A stretch of 64,000 bases of DNA from Armatimonadota bacterium (lineage in GTDB: Bacteria > Armatimonadota > Zipacnadia > UBA1398 > JAKPQA01), in NCBI GenBank assembly GCA_029547025.1, contig JAKPQA010000192.1, positions 25,388-89,387 on the forward strand. The letters are read 5' to 3'. Position numbers and translations under genes: made by a program. The notes beneath the pieces are model-generated. The model did not search any database, had not been told where the DNA came from, and saw only the letters and a list, made by a program, of their open reading frames with translations. Of this stretch, positions 55,047-64,000 are shown piece by piece. Numbering within the stretch: the stretch's first letter is position 1; every line of letters starts with the position of its first letter.

Positions 55047-55586
55047 ATGCGACTGGTCGCCTTCTCGCCGCAGGCCCGCGCTCTCTTGCTCTGCACGGCT
55101 ATCGCCCCTCTCCTGTGCCTCGCGCTCTGCTGCGGACGCGGGGGCGCCGATCGGGCGCCCATCGAACCCCCCGACAGCGTCGATCCGAGCATCACGGCCG
55201 ACGAATGGGGCAGCATCCACGCGTTCCCCAGCGTCAAGCATGGTCTGGGCGTCGCCAGCGCCGACCGCCGGCCCACCATGGTGTACTTCCACTCGGACGC
55301 CAATACCAACTGCCTGCGGGTGGTTGAGGAGTTGTTCACCGATCCCGGGGTTGCCATGCTCGCGGGCCATTTCGTCACGGTCGTCGTCGATGTCACTGAA
55401 GACAAGGAGACCGCCAAGGCCTACGGCATCGACAGCTTCCCCAGCTTCGTCTTCCTGGACCACAAGGGTCGAGTCATCCGGCGGGTCAAGGGCCTCAAGC
55501 GTTCCGCCGAGTTCCGCAACGAGATGACCGAGGCGGAGAACGCGTTCAAGGACGCCCTCGCCGCCGAGTCGGCCGGCGAGAGATGA
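55047..55586 (+). CDS. exported thioredoxin-fold protein without CxxC
   Basis: The 179-residue protein has a hydrophobic N-terminal export signal ending in a cysteine pair, and could be a lipoprotein though the box is not canonical. Its thioredoxin-like domain includes RPTMVYFHSDANTNCLRV, FVTVVVDVTEDKETAKAYGI and the cis-proline region SFPSFVFLDHKGRVI. The active-site position has a single Cys (NTNC) rather than CxxC, so ordinary disulfide exchange is unlikely. A peroxiredoxin-like, binding or sensing role is possible. ATG 55047 has GGGAG about eight bases upstream. It stands alone between the giant hydrolase and the nitrogen genes. Confidence 0.82.
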   Translation: MRLVAFSPQARALLLCTAIAPLLCLALCCGRGGADRAPIEPPDSVDPSITADEWGSIHAFPSVKHGLGVASADRRPTMVYFHSDANTNCLRVVEELFTDPGVAMLAGHFVTVVVDVTEDKETAKAYGIDSFPSFVFLDHKGRVIRRVKGLKRSAEFRNEMTEAENAFKDALAAESAGER

Positions 55587-56062
55587 CTCGCGCCCACGAG
55601 CGGTCACCTCGCGCAGCCCAGGCGTCCGCTGGGTGCGTTGGAGGGAGGGCCTGGAGCCACCGCGGCGGGGCCCCGTCCCATCGACCGGACCCAGCCCCCT
55701 CGGCTCATGGGCGCTGAGCCAGGCCGAGCCGCCCCGCCGCCGGGCTGGGTGGTCGCCAATAGGCCCCGGCCCCACCAGCCCTGAGCCTGCCAAAGGGCGA
55801 CAGGACCCGTAGCGCGGGTCTCAGGCCGCGCCGCACAGACTGCCACTGTGGTGGCGACCGCCACGGCCGTCTCATCTTGTGGGTCCCGACACATGCCTCC
55901 GACAGGTCCCTGGATACCGGTCGAACATACCCTCATGTGAGTTCGAATGGTGTTCCACTATCGGCAATATACCGGCATTCAGTGCCCTATCCTAGGACGC
56001 GATACACCCAATCACCTGGGCCCGATTGGGGGAGGAATCCCATTTTCCCGAGCAATGAGCAC
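55587..56062. other. intergenic region upstream of the PII-Amt operon
   Basis: No credible gene is seen. The right part becomes AT-richer and holds an inverted repeat TCGAAC-N14-GTTCGA (55921-55946) and ATCGGCAATATACCGG (55960-55975). The latter recurs in a related form just 3' of the PII promoter at 56090-56108. These may be regulator sites for nitrogen control; no known consensus is matched. Confidence 0.5.
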
Positions 56063-56091
56063 TTGACAGCCACCCGATGCGCCGCTACCAT
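56063..56091 (+). promoter_or_regulatory. sigma-70-like promoter of PII-Amt operon
   Basis: A perfect -35 TTGACA (56063-56068) is followed after 17 bases by TACCAT (56086-56091), which matches four of six -10 positions. The predicted start is near 56098, about 108 bases before the PII start codon. Confidence 0.6.
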
Positions 56092-56101
56092 CGGCATATA
56101 C

Positions 56102-56544
<443 letters not shown>

Positions 56545-56575
56545 GCCCCCGGGGGGCGGAGAGGAGGCAGAAGCA

Positions 56576-57802
56576 ATGGGCATTGATAAGGCAGACACGG
56601 GCTTCGTGCTGTTGAGTTCCGGGCTCGTCATGCTGATGACACCCGGCCTGGCGCTCTTCTATGGGGGGATGGTGCGGATCAAGAACGTACTCAGCACGCT
56701 CCTCCAGAACTTCTTCATGCTCGGTCTCATGAGCATCATCTGGGCCGTCATCGGCTATTCACTCGCGTTCGGCGAGGATCTGGGCGGTGGCCTACTGGGC
56801 GGACTGAATCACGTCTTCCTGGCTGGTGTCGGGTCGGAGCTCAAAGATGGCCTGACAATTCCCACCAACGTGTTCATGATCTTCCAGGCCATGTTCGCCA
56901 TCATCACGCCGGCGCTGTTCACCGGCGCCATCGCCGAGCGCACGAAGTTCGGCGCGTTGATGCTGTTCGGTGGTCTGTGGTCGATCGTGGTGTACTCCCC
57001 CGTGGCCCACTGGGTCTGGGGGCCGGACGGCTGGCTCGCGGGCATGCACGCCCTCGACTTCGCGGGCGGCACCGTCGTGCACATCAATGCCGCGGCCGCG
57101 GCGTTCGCCTTGGTCCTGGTCATCGGCCCTCGCATCGGTCACAAGGAGGAGCCCATGCCGCCACACAGTCTGCCGCTGACCCTCCTGGGTGCTGGCCTCC
57201 TGTGGTTTGGCTGGTTCGGGTTCAACGCGGGTAGCGCCCTGGCGGCGGACGGCATTGCCGCCTCGGCCTTCGTCTCGACCCACCTGGCCGCCGCGGCGGC
57301 CACCTTCTCATGGATCGCGGCCGAATGGCTTCGCACCGGCAAGCCCACGACTCTGGGCGCGGCATCTGGCTGCGTGGCCGGACTGGTGGCGGTGACTCCG
57401 GCCGCCGGATTCGTTACACCGATGGGCGGCCTCGCCATCGGTTTGGTCGCCGGACTGGTGTGCTACGGCGCCGTGGTCATCAAGAGCCGCACGCGCTTCG
57501 ATGACTCCCTCGACGTGGTCGGCATCCACGGCGTGGGTGGTTTCCTCGGAGCCCTACTCACCGGCGTGTTCGCGACGACCGTCGTGAACCCCAACGGCCA
57601 GAACGGTCTGCTGAGTGGGAACCCGGCCCAGTTGGGGGTCCAGTTCGTCGGTGCGCTGGTCACCCTGGCCTACTCCTTCGTCGTCAGCTTCGCGCTCGCG
57701 AAGTTGGTGGATGGTCTCGTGGGCTTGCGCGCCCCGGCCGACGATGAGGTCATCGGCATCGACTACACCGAGCACGCCGAACGCGGCTACGCTCTCTACT
57801 GA
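56576..57802 (+). CDS. amt: ammonium transporter (Amt family)
   Basis: The 408-residue membrane channel has the eleven-helix Amt pattern. Landmarks are FYGGMVRIKNVLS near the start, GAIAERTKF, the signature FAGGTVVHINAAAAAFAL with one pore histidine, and DVVGIHGVGGFLG with the other. It conducts ammonium inward and is gated by the upstream PII protein. ATG 56576 has GAGGAGG eight bases upstream. There is no long N-terminal signal peptide, unlike E. coli AmtB. Two porin genes follow on the same strand, after a hairpin. Confidence 0.98.
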   Translation: MGIDKADTGFVLLSSGLVMLMTPGLALFYGGMVRIKNVLSTLLQNFFMLGLMSIIWAVIGYSLAFGEDLGGGLLGGLNHVFLAGVGSELKDGLTIPTNVFMIFQAMFAIITPALFTGAIAERTKFGALMLFGGLWSIVVYSPVAHWVWGPDGWLAGMHALDFAGGTVVHINAAAAAFALVLVIGPRIGHKEEPMPPHSLPLTLLGAGLLWFGWFGFNAGSALAADGIAASAFVSTHLAAAAATFSWIAAEWLRTGKPTTLGAASGCVAGLVAVTPAAGFVTPMGGLAIGLVAGLVCYGAVVIKSRTRFDDSLDVVGIHGVGGFLGALLTGVFATTVVNPNGQNGLLSGNPAQLGVQFVGALVTLAYSFVVSFALAKLVDGLVGLRAPADDEVIGIDYTEHAERGYALY

Positions 57803-57815
57803 CCACCTGGGGTGT

Positions 57816-57842
57816 GGGGCGCCTCGAATGGCGGGGCGCCCC
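57816..57842 (+). terminator. hairpin between amt and first porin
   Basis: GGGGCGCC (57816-57823) pairs perfectly with GGCGCCCC (57835-57842) across an 11-base loop, 13 bp after the amt stop. It may terminate or attenuate read-through into the porin genes, or stabilise the upstream message. Confidence 0.45.
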
Positions 57843-57876
57843 CAGTGTCCCCCGTCAACGACGAGGAGGAAGCCTG

Positions 57877-59058
57877 ATGCTTCACCGGAATCACGCCAGC
57901 ACCCGCGCCGCCGGAGTCATTGCCCTGATGCTGGCCTCCATTCTCCGCGCCGGTGCACAGGGCGCGCCGGCGATGCAGACACCTCCGGCCGAGCCGCCTG
58001 TGGCCACGGCCGGGGCTGCGGAGGACGCCGCTCCCGCCGAGGTCGCTGAGGACGACGACTACACCGTCGACGGCTTCATCGACACCTACTACTCCTGGAA
58101 CACGAACAACCCCGGGGGCATCGTTGACCCGGTCCGCGTGTTCGACGGCACGTCAGCGTCGCCGCGGGTGTCGCTGGTGCAGGTCCATGTCGAGGAGACG
58201 GCCGACGACGACAACTTCGGCTTCGGAGTGAAGCTCCAGGCCGGGCTGCCGGCGAACGACAACACGGCCACACTGATCCACTCGGTGTCACCCAGCGCCA
58301 TCGACCGGCAGTTCCCTTGGGTCCAGGAGGCCTGGGTACGCTACAACACATCGCACAGCAAGGGGGCCTATCTCGACTTCGGCAAGTTCAACACTCACAT
58401 GGGCTACGAGGTCATCGAGTCTCGTGCCAACATGAACTACAGCCGAAGCATCCTGTTCGGCTGGGCCATCCCCTTCTATCACTTCGGACTGCGCTATACG
58501 TACCCGTTCGATGACCACTTCTCCGCTGGTGCCTATTTGGTCAACGGCTGGAACAACGTGGTCGACAACAACACGGCCAAGAGCGTCGGGCTACAGGCCA
58601 TCTACAAGCGCGACCAGTGGACCGCAGTGGCGAACTGGATTGGCGGCGACGAGGGCACGGGCTTCCGTAACGTGGTCGATGCCTATGTGACCTACGCCAC
58701 GAAGGACGGCGACTACGACTTCGCCCTGAACGCCGACTATGGCCGCGATCCGAACAACGGCGCGGCAGGTACGTGGTGGGGCGTGGCGGCCTATGCCCGG
58801 CGGAACTGGGACCACGACTCCCTCGCCCTCCGCGGCGAGGTGTTCCGCGACCCTCAGGGCTTCATGATGGGGGTCGGCAACAACACGCTCTACGAGGTTA
58901 CCGGGACCTACGAACACCGCTTCGGCCACAGTCTCTCCGCTCGGGCGGAGTACCGGGGAGACTTCGCCAACACCGCCTTCTTCCCGCTGAATGCCGCGGC
59001 GAGGCAGGCACGCTCGCAGCACACCTTCACCATCGGCACGGTGGCGTACTGGAAGTAG
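57877..59058 (+). CDS. outer-membrane beta-barrel porin (BBP2-like)
   Basis: The 393-residue protein has a signal peptide ending near AGAQG and an Ala/Pro/Glu-rich linker. A barrel follows that begins DDDYTVDGFIDTYYSWNTNNPGG and shows alternating strands such as FGLRYTYPFDDHFSAGAYLVNG. It ends in VAYWK rather than the usual terminal Phe. It resembles putative porins of the DUF1597/BBP2 type. It probably admits small nitrogen compounds across the outer membrane for the adjacent Amt; that is inference from context. ATG 57877 has GAGGAGG upstream. It is about half identical by eye to the next gene. Confidence 0.88.
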   Translation: MLHRNHASTRAAGVIALMLASILRAGAQGAPAMQTPPAEPPVATAGAAEDAAPAEVAEDDDYTVDGFIDTYYSWNTNNPGGIVDPVRVFDGTSASPRVSLVQVHVEETADDDNFGFGVKLQAGLPANDNTATLIHSVSPSAIDRQFPWVQEAWVRYNTSHSKGAYLDFGKFNTHMGYEVIESRANMNYSRSILFGWAIPFYHFGLRYTYPFDDHFSAGAYLVNGWNNVVDNNTAKSVGLQAIYKRDQWTAVANWIGGDEGTGFRNVVDAYVTYATKDGDYDFALNADYGRDPNNGAAGTWWGVAAYARRNWDHDSLALRGEVFRDPQGFMMGVGNNTLYEVTGTYEHRFGHSLSARAEYRGDFANTAFFPLNAAARQARSQHTFTIGTVAYWK

Positions 59059-59091
59059 GCACGCGGCGGCAGGGCTGGGTGGAAGGGGTAG

Positions 59092-59124
59092 GGGCGGACG
59101 CTCCGAAGACTGGGGAGTCCGCCC
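59092..59124 (+). terminator. hairpin between the two porin genes
   Basis: GGGCGGAC (59092-59099) pairs with GTCCGCCC (59117-59124) across a 17-base loop, followed by TTG. It lies in the 106-bp gap between the porin paralogues and could lower expression of the second. Confidence 0.4.
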
Positions 59125-59164
59125 TTGCCCACACCATCCGCTTCCTCGCGGGAGGAGCCGCCCC

Positions 59165-60286
59165 ATGCCAACCATGAGGTGCGCGAGCTGGACCATGCTC
59201 GGGGTCCTGATGTCCCTGGCGGCCGCTGCATTTGCGCAGGCGCCGCCCGAGCAGACACCAGCCGACGACGCCAAGGCGGAGGATGACTACACGGTCGATG
59301 GCTTCATCGACACCTACTACTCGCTCAACCTGAACAACCCCGGCGGCGTGGCCGACCCCATCCGCTACCTGGATGCCACGTACGGCAAGCTGCGTGTACC
59401 CTTCGTGCAGTTCCACGTCGAGGAGGGCACCCAGGACGACGACTTCGGCTTCGCGCTGAAGCTCCACGCCGGCGTGCCGTTCAACGACAACGTCGCCACG
59501 CTTAGCCACGCGTCATGCCTCGATGCGCGCGACCAGGCCTTCCAGTGGATCCAGGAAGCCTATGTCCGCTACAACACGTCCGACAGCAAGGAGGCCCTCC
59601 TCGACCTGGGCAAGTTCACGACTCACCTGGGCTACGAGGTCACCGAGACGCTGGACCGGATGAACTACAGCGGCGGTATCGCCTTCGGCTGGGCCGAGCC
59701 GTCCTACCACTTCGGCGTGCGCTACACCTATCCGTTCGACGACCACTTCGCCGTCACCGGCATGCTGGTGAACGGCTGCAACGCCGTGTTCGACGCCGTG
59801 CCGGGGAAGAGCATCGGCCTGCAGGCGAGCTACACCAACGGCCGATGGAGCGCGGTCGCCAACTGGCTGGGTGGAGACGAAGGCACCGGCTTCCGGAACA
59901 TGGCCAATGCCTATGTGACGTACACCACAAAGCACCAGGACTACGACTTCGCGCTGAGCTCCGACTTCGGTAACGATGCCAACGCCGGAGCTCCGGCCTC
60001 ATGGTGGGGCCTGGCGGCCTACGCCCGGCGGAACTGGGATCACGACTCGATCGCGTTGCGCGCCGAGGTTTTCGATGACCCCCAGGGCTTCCTGATCGGC
60101 ACGCCCGGCAATCGGCTCTACGAGGTCACTGGGACATTGGAGCACCGATTCGGGCATAGCCTCACTGCGCGGCTCGAGTGGCGGTCGGACTTCGCCAGCA
60201 GCGCATTCTTCCCGCGGAACGGTGTCGCCCACCAGTGCGGGTCGCAGCACACCCTGACACTCGGCACGGTCGCCTACTGGAAGTAG
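59165..60286 (+). CDS. outer-membrane beta-barrel porin, tandem paralogue
   Basis: The 373-residue protein is a close paralogue of the preceding porin: EDDYTVDGFIDTYYSLNLNN, then FGVRYTYPFDDHFAV, AVANWLGGDEGTGFRN and the same ending GTVAYWK. The signal peptide ends near AAFAQAP. Differences cluster in strand-connecting loops. Extra cysteines are present (for example SHASC and NGCN), which the first copy lacks and which could form a disulfide. ATG 59165 has GGGAGGAG upstream. It closes the nitrogen module. Confidence 0.88.
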   Translation: MPTMRCASWTMLGVLMSLAAAAFAQAPPEQTPADDAKAEDDYTVDGFIDTYYSLNLNNPGGVADPIRYLDATYGKLRVPFVQFHVEEGTQDDDFGFALKLHAGVPFNDNVATLSHASCLDARDQAFQWIQEAYVRYNTSDSKEALLDLGKFTTHLGYEVTETLDRMNYSGGIAFGWAEPSYHFGVRYTYPFDDHFAVTGMLVNGCNAVFDAVPGKSIGLQASYTNGRWSAVANWLGGDEGTGFRNMANAYVTYTTKHQDYDFALSSDFGNDANAGAPASWWGLAAYARRNWDHDSIALRAEVFDDPQGFLIGTPGNRLYEVTGTLEHRFGHSLTARLEWRSDFASSAFFPRNGVAHQCGSQHTLTLGTVAYWK

Positions 60287-60956
60287 GGCGAGGCCCCGCA
60301 TGCTGGGGTGGTTCCGGCGGGCCTCCGGAGCCCGACCGACGCCGTCACCCAAAGGAGCGGCGCGACGAGCGATTGGCCGAGGGGTGAGCCGCCCGCCTCA
60401 CGCCCCGCCCGCCGGCCCCTCGCCGCCACCACCGTCTTCCGACTCCTGAGTCCTGCTCGACGACCGCCCGCACCACACAGACCACCGCATCCTCCGGCTC
60501 CGCGAGCGGCCCACCGACCGGCACGACGACGCGTCGAAGGAGGCGGAGTCCGGCGATGCCACGCATCATCCGCGCCCCGACGATCCCGTCGGCCTCGGGC
60601 GAGCCAAGCGGCACCGCGAGGCGCCAGGCCAGCTCCATAGCGGGGCCCTACCCGAAGCGTGCGGATCCCCGTCTTGCCCCTTCGTGACGCGCCCACCGAC
60701 GACCACCACCCGCTCCTCGGGGACGACGGGGATGAGGCCATAGCCTGGACTATGGATCAAGCATGGGTGTCAGGCGGGCATCCGACTTGGGAGGGTGTCT
60801 GAGTCGGGTATTGGTGTGCGGAGCGGAGGGGGAAACCTGTGGAGAGGGTTGTGGAGGTCGGCTGGGGCGGTCCTCGTTCATCGTGGACACAAGCGCGACC
60901 GTCGACGACGGCGCGGAGAACCGTGCTGTGGTAGCGTCTTTGGGGTGGAGCCGAGC
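60287..60956. other. gene-poor region after porin genes
   Basis: No recognisable gene. A minus-strand frame at 60345-60638 (97 codons, ATG start, Val- and Arg-rich) is open but shows no domain and no good ribosome site; I do not call it as a gene. The sequence lacks the ordered codon pattern of neighbouring genes. It may be decayed DNA linked to the transposase remnant on its right. Confidence 0.5.
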
Positions 60957-61198
60957 CTACGCGGCCGCCTGGGCGTCGGCGTTGGGGGCTGCATCGGCGC
61001 GTAGGGTGTTGAGGGCGTTGGCATCCTCATAGCCCGCGGCGAGGTCGATGATGCGTTGGCGGGGCAGCACCAGTATGGAGCACCGGGTCTTCCAAGCATG
61101 CCCGCGTCGTACGTCAGATCGCCGCCGTCGAAACGGGCCACCACGGGCTTGGCTTGCAGGAGACCGAGCTGGGTCTGCAAACAACAGACTGCGGGCAT
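60957..61198 (-). pseudogene. decayed IS1380-like transposase fragment
   Basis: On the minus strand, 61198-61093 encodes KPVVARFDGGDLTYDAGML, the typical start of IS1380-family transposases. The frame then breaks. About 61066-60957, in another frame, encodes RQRIIDLAAGYEDANALNTL, the next conserved block (GYEDAND-like), then a stop. The sequence normally between the blocks is shortened, and the DDE catalytic region is absent. No terminal inverted repeats were found. It is a dead remnant, about 80 codons of an original 400-500. Confidence 0.75.
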
Positions 61199-61437
61199 GG
61201 GAAGTCGACTCCGCTCTCCGAAGAGTGGGCACGAACCCCTGGTACGAGCGGATCCACCGACTTCCCCAGCTGTGTCTCTTATGCCTCACATCCTCATGCG
61301 CAGTGCAGGTCATGGTCAGTGGATGGACCGAATGGAAGCGGCCTGCGAAGCGGGAAGGGCGCCATCCGACCCGCACCAGGGCTATGTATGCAGTGTTGGG
61401 CCGTGACGGTGGTCGGCGGCCCTGGGGGGGCGGGACC

Positions 61438-63777
61438 ATGCGGCCAACCGCACTACTCGCAATCGGGCTTCTGGGGGCGAGTGCAGCCATGGCGGAGCAC
61501 GTGGAGACGCTGTTCGAGCAGCGCTTCGACGGAGCGGCACTGCCCGAGGGGCGGTGGCAGCTCGACGCCGGGGCGGAGCTTGCTGCGGACGGGCTCCACA
61601 CGCGCAGCATCGCCGACCAGGGAGGCAACATCGGTGCCCATATGGTGGAGGGTATCCCGATCCCGGCAGCGTCCGAGGGGTGCTTCCTGCGGGTTGAGTG
61701 GTCACTCGTTCCGGTGAAGCTCGGCGGCTGGGGGCAGGACATCCGCACCGAAAGCGGGCCCTTCGTGGTCGAGTTCACCGGGACTCGGCCGACTCTGAAT
61801 GCGAAGGTGCCGGCGCGGGACACGGTGACCGAGGGCCAGGAGACCCGACTTTCCTGCGACTTTGGTCGGAACGCGGTGTTCTCATGGACCATCGATGGCC
61901 AGGAGCAGCTCGACGGGCCGGTGCCGGCGTGGTCCGGAGGCAGTCAGGCCAAGCTCAGCCTGCAGGAGTTCAAGGACACGAACAGCGAGTCGCGGTGGCT
62001 GTGGGTGCGTATCAGCCGGGTCACACCGGATGACGTGCTGCCCTTGCGGCTGAGCGAGTGGGACGACCTATCCGGAGTTCGGGCTGATGAGCCTTCGGCA
62101 TTCCTCGTGGGCCACGCCAGCCCGATGGACAAGGTCTTCCGCGAGGCGGGCGACTTTGGCGGGCGGCTGACCGGCCCGGCGCGCATCTCCGCGGCTGGAC
62201 GCGAGCGCGAGAGCTTCCAGCTCGTCGTCATGCCACTCGGGAGGCCGGTCGAGGGCGCTGAGGTGCGGGTCTCCGACCTGCTGCACGCCGACGGCCACAC
62301 GCGGCTTACCGCAGACCATGTGGCGTGGCACCCGGTGGGTTACGTGCAGACGAAGCAGTCGAACTCGTCCATCCGGCGGGCCGGCTGGTGGTGGCCGGAC
62401 GTGCTGATGCCACCGGCACCGTTCGACGTGGCTCCCGGTTTCGTCCAGCCCGTCTGGTTCACCGTGGACGTTCCCGACGGTACGCCGCCCGGTGTCTATC
62501 GCGGGCTGATCGATGTGACCGCTCGCGACTGCCCGCCGCACACCGTGGGGCTCGAACTGACCGTGCAGCCCTACTCACTACCCGTCCGGGGGAAGCTCCG
62601 GACGGCCTTCTGCATCAGTGCGGGGCTGTGGGAGATCTGGTACCGGCCCGATGAAGTCAAGCGGCGCCTCGGCATGACCGACCAGACCAACCACGGGCCG
62701 CTCTACTCATCCTATGAGTGCGAGGATGTGCTCCCGCAGGCCAAGTGGCGCGAGGTATATGACTTCCTCCTGGCCCATCGCATCAGCCCGACGACGATCT
62801 ATTCGGGGATGAAAAACGGCCGCACGCGGGTCGTGCCGAGCCGGGAGGACATGGACTACTGCTATGAGCGCGGCATGAATGCGACGTGCCTGGCGAATGT
62901 GGACGTGCTGCCCGCGGACGCGACGGCCGCGGACCGGTACATGGCCGAGCTCGAGGCCTGGCTTGGCGAGTGGGACGCCTTCATCCGGGAGCGCAACTGG
63001 CCGGACTTCACCTGGTATGTGCATGGGTTCGACGAGTCCGACATGCGGCCCAACCACGAGACAGAGGTCGACCCCTCCATCCGCCGCATCTTCGGAATGA
63101 TCCACGAGCGGTATCCGTCGATCAAGTGCGAGTCGGCCAACCCCGTCAACCCGGCCCACGCGGGGCTCTTCGACATCATCACGCCAGTGACGGCCCAGTG
63201 GCGACCGTCCGATGCCGAGCGGCAGGCGGCCGGCGACGAGCTGTGGGCCTACGTCTGCTGCGGGCCGGGGAAGCCCTACGCGAACCTGTTCATCGACTTC
63301 CCCGGTGTCGACCCACGCATCCTCGGCTGGCAGTTCTACCAGCACAACCTGACGGGGTTTCTCTACTACCTGATGAACCTGTACGAGGGCCAGGAGAACT
63401 GGAACATGGAAGGCCCCAAGTGGCCCGATCGTCCGTGGAACCCGCTATCCTTCGGCACGAACGGCGACGGCATCCTGTTCTACCCCGGCCCGGACGGCAC
63501 CCCTCTGGCCAGCACCCGCATGGAGAACCTGCGTGATGGCATCGAGGACTACGAGGCTCTGGCTGTGCTGAGCGGTCTCGCCGACCGGCTGAGAGCCGCC
63601 GGCGGGCACGAAGAGCTCCTCGCGCGGTGTGCCGACGTGCTGAAGGTCAGGCCCGAGGTCTCGAGGTCGTGGACCGAGTACACCCAAGAGCCCGATCGGA
63701 TCATCGCGGCTCGGGCCGAGGTCGATGAGCTGATCGCCGCCATCCTGGCCGTGCCCGAGGTGGCGACCGTCGAGTGA
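61438..63777 (+). CDS. secreted GH123/DUF4091-type glycoside hydrolase
   Basis: The 779-residue protein has a signal peptide (LLAIGLLGASAAMA). A concanavalin-like beta domain runs to about residue 190, a beta-sandwich to about 380, and then a TIM barrel of the DUF4091/GH123 class. Asp532-Glu533 in VHGFDESD matches the neighbouring Asp-Glu pair used by GH123 beta-N-acetylgalactosaminidases for substrate-assisted catalysis. The typical ending GDGILFYPGPDG with RMENLRDGIEDYEAL is present. It likely acts on GalNAc-containing glycans. ATG 61438 follows a G-rich stretch; the frame is open upstream through the transposase remnant, but the signal peptide fixes this start. Confidence 0.87.
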   Translation: MRPTALLAIGLLGASAAMAEHVETLFEQRFDGAALPEGRWQLDAGAELAADGLHTRSIADQGGNIGAHMVEGIPIPAASEGCFLRVEWSLVPVKLGGWGQDIRTESGPFVVEFTGTRPTLNAKVPARDTVTEGQETRLSCDFGRNAVFSWTIDGQEQLDGPVPAWSGGSQAKLSLQEFKDTNSESRWLWVRISRVTPDDVLPLRLSEWDDLSGVRADEPSAFLVGHASPMDKVFREAGDFGGRLTGPARISAAGRERESFQLVVMPLGRPVEGAEVRVSDLLHADGHTRLTADHVAWHPVGYVQTKQSNSSIRRAGWWWPDVLMPPAPFDVAPGFVQPVWFTVDVPDGTPPGVYRGLIDVTARDCPPHTVGLELTVQPYSLPVRGKLRTAFCISAGLWEIWYRPDEVKRRLGMTDQTNHGPLYSSYECEDVLPQAKWREVYDFLLAHRISPTTIYSGMKNGRTRVVPSREDMDYCYERGMNATCLANVDVLPADATAADRYMAELEAWLGEWDAFIRERNWPDFTWYVHGFDESDMRPNHETEVDPSIRRIFGMIHERYPSIKCESANPVNPAHAGLFDIITPVTAQWRPSDAERQAAGDELWAYVCCGPGKPYANLFIDFPGVDPRILGWQFYQHNLTGFLYYLMNLYEGQENWNMEGPKWPDRPWNPLSFGTNGDGILFYPGPDGTPLASTRMENLRDGIEDYEALAVLSGLADRLRAAGGHEELLARCADVLKVRPEVSRSWTEYTQEPDRIIAARAEVDELIAAILAVPEVATVE

Positions 63778-63918
63778 GGAGTGGAAGCCCCGGGTGCCAT
63801 CCCGAGGCTCTGCGCGGGCGGTGTTCGCAGACTGCGGTCAGCGAAGGGCAGGAGGCGGGAACCGGTGACAGTCACGAATGGCACGCACTTAGGGTCGGCA
63901 CCCACGCACACCCAACCG

Positions 63919-63990
63919 TAGGCGAGGCTTCAGCCTCGCGCGAAGTGGCTCTACAGGCCATTGTGAGCCGAGGCTAAAGCCCCGGCTACA
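63919..63990. repeat. pair of inverted REP-like palindromes
   Basis: GCGAGGCT-TC-AGCCTCGC (63922-63939) is a perfect 8-bp palindrome preceded by GTAG. At 63967-63986 GCCGAGGCT-AA-AGCCCCGGC is an imperfect palindrome followed by CTACA. The second is an inverted copy of the first, giving a mirror-image pair about 28 bp apart. This is the layout of REP/BIME-type intergenic elements. The pair lies at the right edge, after the GH123 gene; the other 140 bp of this spacer show nothing else. Confidence 0.7.
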
Positions 63991-64000
63991 GAGGTGATGC

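Noticed and set aside
54879..55793. Minus-strand 304-codon open frame
   Set aside because: It covers the antisense strand of the thioredoxin-fold gene, which has a signal peptide and fold motifs; composition is shadow-like.
60763..61032. Plus-strand 89-codon open frame as a small gene
   Set aside because: It overlaps the antisense transposase remnant, has no domain and no good ribosome site.

Overview
The window is 64 kb of very GC-rich bacterial chromosome, densely coded, with GTG and TTG starts and many 1-4 bp stop/start overlaps. I infer a diderm from the Terrabacteria side of the tree, most likely Armatimonadota. A yggS-sepF-proC-divIVA division cluster, typical of Gram-positives, Cyanobacteria and Armatimonadota, occurs together with outer-membrane beta-barrel porins and a large set of secreted glycoside hydrolases. 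Planctomycetota or Hydrogenedentota fit less well because of SepF and DivIVA. No rRNA, tRNA, CRISPR array or intact mobile element was seen.

Layout. 0-5.9 kb: the end of a heparinase II/III-like lyase, a YifB/ComM ATPase, an esterase, a PHP phosphoesterase, a single-domain response regulator and a cupin. 5.9-12.1 kb, minus strand: one tight cluster yggS-sepF-proC-divIVA-CPBP protease-DUF167-alcohol dehydrogenase-dut. 12.3-24.4 kb: an unknown gene, a GH36 alpha-galactosidase-like enzyme, an envelope-stress group (PspA, NfeD with a His-rich repeat, flotillin) with a PP2C phosphatase and a secreted BsuPI-type protein upstream, then an aldo/keto reductase and a zinc-type dehydrogenase. 24.4-32.8 kb: two very large secreted glycosidases. 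33-39.7 kb: a second SPFH pair, CstA, an NHL beta-propeller and a Ycf46-like AAA ATPase.

39.8-45.8 kb: a vitamin B12 ABC importer (btuDFC) behind a cobalamin riboswitch, and a translationally coupled tsaE-tsaB-rimI-tsaD operon for tRNA t6A synthesis. 46-49.6 kb: a 1187-residue protein joining a CsgG/FlgT-like domain to eight Ig-like modules. 49.7-60.3 kb: two tandem small heat-shock proteins behind a near-consensus sigma-70 promoter, another giant glycosidase, a thioredoxin-fold protein, and a nitrogen module of PII, ammonium channel and two paralogous porins separated by hairpins. 60.3-64 kb: a gene-poor stretch with a decayed IS1380-like transposase, a GH123-like enzyme, and a pair of inverted REP-like palindromes.

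Functionally the window mixes housekeeping (division, tRNA modification, dUTP hygiene, proline synthesis) with a scavenging lifestyle: exported polysaccharide-degrading enzymes, a peptide/pyruvate-type CstA carrier, B12 import and ammonium capture. It also carries three SPFH proteins and a PspA/NfeD system for membrane integrity.
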